The notes under the pieces were generated by a model. The model was not told where the DNA came from. It was given only the letters and a program-made list of their open reading frames with translations, and did no database searches. Below, in pieces: positions 61,243 to 64,000 of a stretch of 64,000 nt of DNA (position 1 is its first letter; every line of letters begins with the position of its first letter). The position numbers and the translations under genes were made by a program. This DNA comes from Paenibacillus paridis. Lineage in GTDB: Bacteria; Bacillota; Bacilli; Paenibacillales; Paenibacillaceae. The stretch is taken from contig NZ_VCIX01000080.1 in the NCBI RefSeq assembly GCF_006345825.1, forward strand, positions 3,129 through 67,128, read 5' to 3'.

Positions 61243-64000
61243 CTTCTAAGTGCCTCCATTAGTGTAAGTTGTGCATCTACAATGTCAACAATACCATCAC
61301 CGTTTTTATCAGATCTCACCCAGTTTTCTGAAGAAGTAAATCCGTTGTAGACATTGTTTAAAATAGCATCTTTTGTTGCCGAAATGTCATTTTCATCAAT
61401 AACACCATTACCATCGGTGTCTCCACGAAGAAGAATAGGAGATTTCACCGTTGGATCAAAAACAAGGTTGGCTGTTAATTGCTCACCTGTGACAAGCTCC
61501 CTTGAAGAACCAATATAGGCTTTCTTAAGGCTGTCATATAAAAGAGTTTGTTTGTTTCCTCCAACCATAACTGTTGCCTTGCCCATGTTTATCTCAGTGT
61601 ATATGGTGTACAACGAGAACCCTTGTGTTTGACGAACTTCATAACGATAACCAAGATCTTTCACACTAATTTTGATAACGTCTGACAGTTCTTTATAGAC
61701 CGTTTTCCCATTTTGACCTTCAATTGCAGAAAGTCTATAGCTAACTTTGATTGCCGTTTCGCCGGGAGCTAATGCTTCAATTGTCCCATCTTGTGAAAGG
61801 CTGATAATGTTCTGATTATAAAGAACGTGCCACACAACGTCTTCTGCTTTTAAGACGGTGTCGCCAACTGTGCGAAGAGCTTTAACAGAAAGCTGCGTTT
61901 TCCCGCCTATGCCAAGCTCGATAGAATCAGGCTGCTCATCGGTGCTTTCAAGGTCAGAGATTAATTTAATGCTTTCAAACTCTGACAAAGCACGATTCAC
62001 AAGATAAACCTGAACAACCGTTTCGTTTCCAGCACCATCAACCGCTTTAAGAATCAGGGTTTGATCTGGTTCTTCGCTTGAGGTCTTACGATTTACAACG
62101 AATGTTCCGTCTGAATTTCTAACAATTCCGTCTGAACTGCCGTCTAAAGTTAATGATGCGGATGGTTCTGATAGACCATGGAAGCTATAGCTTGAGTCCG
62201 CACCAACAAAAACAACTTGATTGCTGACGGTGTTGTCAACGTTTTCCTTGTCAAGGCTTGTTTGAACATCTTCACCAAGGAGTAACGTCGGTGCTTTTGT
62301 ATCAACAGTAAATCCGATTGCACCTGATGACCTGCTGCCTCGAATGGTGTCACGGTTTTCACCAACTGCTAGAAAGTCAATCAATTGCTGGCCGTCTTCA
62401 AGACTTTCTTCAAATGACCAAACCGTCTTAAACTCTTGAGGCGTGTTTTTTTCTTCAGTGTTAAGGTTAAATATCATTTTAACAGGCCTGTCGAAGGTAT
62501 AAGTTGCCTCTAGCTTATCAGTACTTAAATAATATCGTTCTTTTGTTCTGTCAATGTTTGTTTCAATGCTTAAAAGCTGTGGTTTCTCCATTGAAGGCAT
62601 AACAAAGCTTTGCGATGATGCAAATTCGGTTGAACGATAATATTCTGCATGTTTAAGAGGATCTTCCACAATTCTAGCAGCCTGCACTTTAACAAAATAA
62701 GTCTTGCCTTCCTGTAATAGAGGTCGGTTCGTTTTGTCTTCTAATGGTTTTAGAATGATGTCACTGCCAACTTTAAATTGACCAAAGGAATTTTCAACCT
62801 CAACACCATCTTCGTCTTGGATAGCAACAAGATAGTGTGTTGCCGTTTTGTCACTTCCCGTTATATCAACCTTCACATAGCCGTCACCACTGTAGACCGC
62901 AGAAACAGATTCTGGTTTTTGAGGAAGCAGTGGGTTTGTGAAAGTGAATGTTGAAGAAGTGATTTTTTTGCTCATTCCACCTTGATGGTTAACAAGCATG
63001 GCAACAACATGGTATTTCCCTTGAGGGAAGGACTCAGGAAGTGTGAACACATGAGAACCAGATTTAATTTCATCTAACTCTAGGTTGCCAATACTAATTA
63101 AAGATGAAGTGTCTTTAATGTTAGTGGATTCAATGGCTTGCATGACTGATGGGTCTTTTGTGACATAGACATTAAGTGCACCCGAATAATTGCTTTGCTT
63201 ATCCGTTGTCCAAGAAACGTTGATATCACGGCTTGAATTCTCGCTAGTAGAAGCACTGATTCCTGTAAGCTCTGGCATATCGTCAACACTGTTTACTTCA
63301 AAGTTGTCGATATAAACATCAGGTGTTTCAACTGAAATGGACCAGTTACCAGCAACAATAAGAGATGGGTCAGTGATTGAAATGTACAAATAATTAACGC
63401 CATCTAAAGATTGAACAAGATAGTTTCCGTTACCATTATTATCGTCTTCAACCATTGCCACTTTTTTTCCATCCGGATTGGTGACAATGATTTCTGATGC
63501 TGAAGGTTTGACAAATCCACGAAGTGGAATTTCAATGAGAAGTGAATCTTTTGTCGCCAAGCTAATCTCTTTTATAACCCCATTTCCGGCTCTAGTATTA
63601 GATATTGCCTTAGTCGTGAGTCTTCTCATATTAGTTCCATACGCCATGGTCGTTGGCACAAGGTTGCCGCTTTCGTCTAGCGCTTCCGAGTGAACATAGT
63701 GAACAGCGTTTCCTCTTGAAGACAGGTCGATTGATCCGCCAAAGCTTAGGTCGCCGTTCCAATAATAGATAAAGCCAAGCTTAATGCCAATGACTTTAAA
63801 GTTTGCACCCACAAAGTCAGTTGAAACCGCTGCCTCGACTCCTCCAATCTCCTTGCCCCCCACAAATGGGATAGAGTCTGGAATGAACAGTCCTGCGTAA
63901 ACATAACCATAAAAATAATCTTCCGTAATTTTTATCGTTATACCACCACGTATTATTCCTGCGTGGATGCTGATATCGCCAAATGCATTTAGCTGAAAAG
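61239..64000 (-). CDS. Large surface protein with C-terminal dockerin (5' end outside window)
   Basis: At least 919 residues are visible. The frame is open from the right edge (FQLNAFGDISIHAGIIRGG onward), so the start lies beyond 64000. The N-terminal visible part is beta-rich without a family I can name. Middle parts look like Ig/FnIII-type domains, then a Big_2-like domain (LSQDGTIEALAPGETAIKVS). The last 64 residues are a type I dockerin with two calcium loops (DTDGNGVID and DKNGDGIVD). It is AT-rich. It should be exported and held at the cell surface by the cohesin-SLH protein encoded directly downstream. Confidence 0.82.
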   Translation of the reverse strand, partial: FQLNAFGDISIHAGIIRGGITIKITEDYFYGYVYAGLFIPDSIPFVGGKEIGGVEAAVSTDFVGANFKVIGIKLGFIYYWNGDLSFGGSIDLSSRGNAVHYVHSEALDESGNLVPTTMAYGTNMRRLTTKAISNTRAGNGVIKEISLATKDSLLIEIPLRGFVKPSASEIIVTNPDGKKVAMVEDDNNGNGNYLVQSLDGVNYLYISITDPSLIVAGNWSISVETPDVYIDNFEVNSVDDMPELTGISASTSENSSRDINVSWTTDKQSNYSGALNVYVTKDPSVMQAIESTNIKDTSSLISIGNLELDEIKSGSHVFTLPESFPQGKYHVVAMLVNHQGGMSKKITSSTFTFTNPLLPQKPESVSAVYSGDGYVKVDITGSDKTATHYLVAIQDEDGVEVENSFGQFKVGSDIILKPLEDKTNRPLLQEGKTYFVKVQAARIVEDPLKHAEYYRSTEFASSQSFVMPSMEKPQLLSIETNIDRTKERYYLSTDKLEATYTFDRPVKMIFNLNTEEKNTPQEFKTVWSFEESLEDGQQLIDFLAVGENRDTIRGSRSSGAIGFTVDTKAPTLLLGEDVQTSLDKENVDNTVSNQVVFVGADSSYSFHGLSEPSASLTLDGSSDGIVRNSDGTFVVNRKTSSEEPDQTLILKAVDGAGNETVVQVYLVNRALSEFESIKLISDLESTDEQPDSIELGIGGKTQLSVKALRTVGDTVLKAEDVVWHVLYNQNIISLSQDGTIEALAPGETAIKVSYRLSAIEGQNGKTVYKELSDVIKISVKDLGYRYEVRQTQGFSLYTIYTEINMGKATVMVGGNKQTLLYDSLKKAYIGSSRELVTGEQLTANLVFDPTVKSPILLRGDTDGNGVIDENDISATKDAILNNVYNGFTSSENWVRSDKNGDGIVDIVDAQLTLMEALRR

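Overview
The window looks like a chromosomal segment of an endospore-forming Firmicute of the Paenibacillus type. The evidence is a GerA-type germinant receptor operon, two tandem YjcZ-like sporulation peptides, YesM/YesN-type two-component systems beside sugar ABC transporters, many glycoside hydrolases, S-layer-homology (SLH) proteins and strong AAGGAGG ribosome binding sites. Base composition is moderate over most of the window. It becomes visibly AT-rich in parts of the phage-like cluster and from about 57 kb to the right edge.

Layout. 0-5 kb: end of a 37-bp repeat array, then on the minus strand a histidine kinase, a response regulator and a sugar-binding lipoprotein. 5.1-7.6 kb: plus-strand operon of a YheO-like regulator, a PLP enzyme of the D-threonine aldolase/D-serine dehydratase family, and RidA. 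7.7-8.3 kb: two YjcZ-like genes with matching sporulation-type promoters. 8.4-24.4 kb: a complete contractile tail cluster of PBSX type (sheath, tube, frameshifted chaperone, tape measure, LysM protein, hub, baseplate, fibres, holin, amidase). It has a sigma-like regulator and an Xre/ImmA switch but no head, portal, terminase or integrase gene, so it reads as a tailocin. 25-31 kb: M29 aminopeptidase, YolD-like protein and the ger operon. 31-32.6 kb: a non-coding, repeat-rich stretch.

32.6-46.9 kb: a minus-strand alpha-mannoside utilisation locus, made up of a kinase, a regulator, a solute-binding lipoprotein, two permeases, GH125, a 1044-residue clan GH-A enzyme and GH38. 47-49.4 kb: small proteins and a secreted GH53 galactanase. 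49.6-54.3 kb: a sulfonate/nitrate-type ABC transporter split by a divergent LysR gene, with an Ldh_2 dehydrogenase inside the operon. 54.4-57.2 kb: galactonate dehydratase, KDPG-type aldolase and a GntR/FCD regulator. 57.2-59.5 kb: decayed gene fragments, including two SLH remnants, around a dihydrouridine synthase. 59.6-64 kb: an SLH protein with a cohesin-like domain, overlapped by a large dockerin protein that runs off the window.

The most notable systems are the headless tail cluster with its own switch and an exact A AAA AAC frameshift signal, the SLH-cohesin/dockerin pair, the PLP enzyme-RidA operon, and the mannoside locus with its unassigned GH-A enzyme. All functional calls come from reading the sequence; no database search was run.
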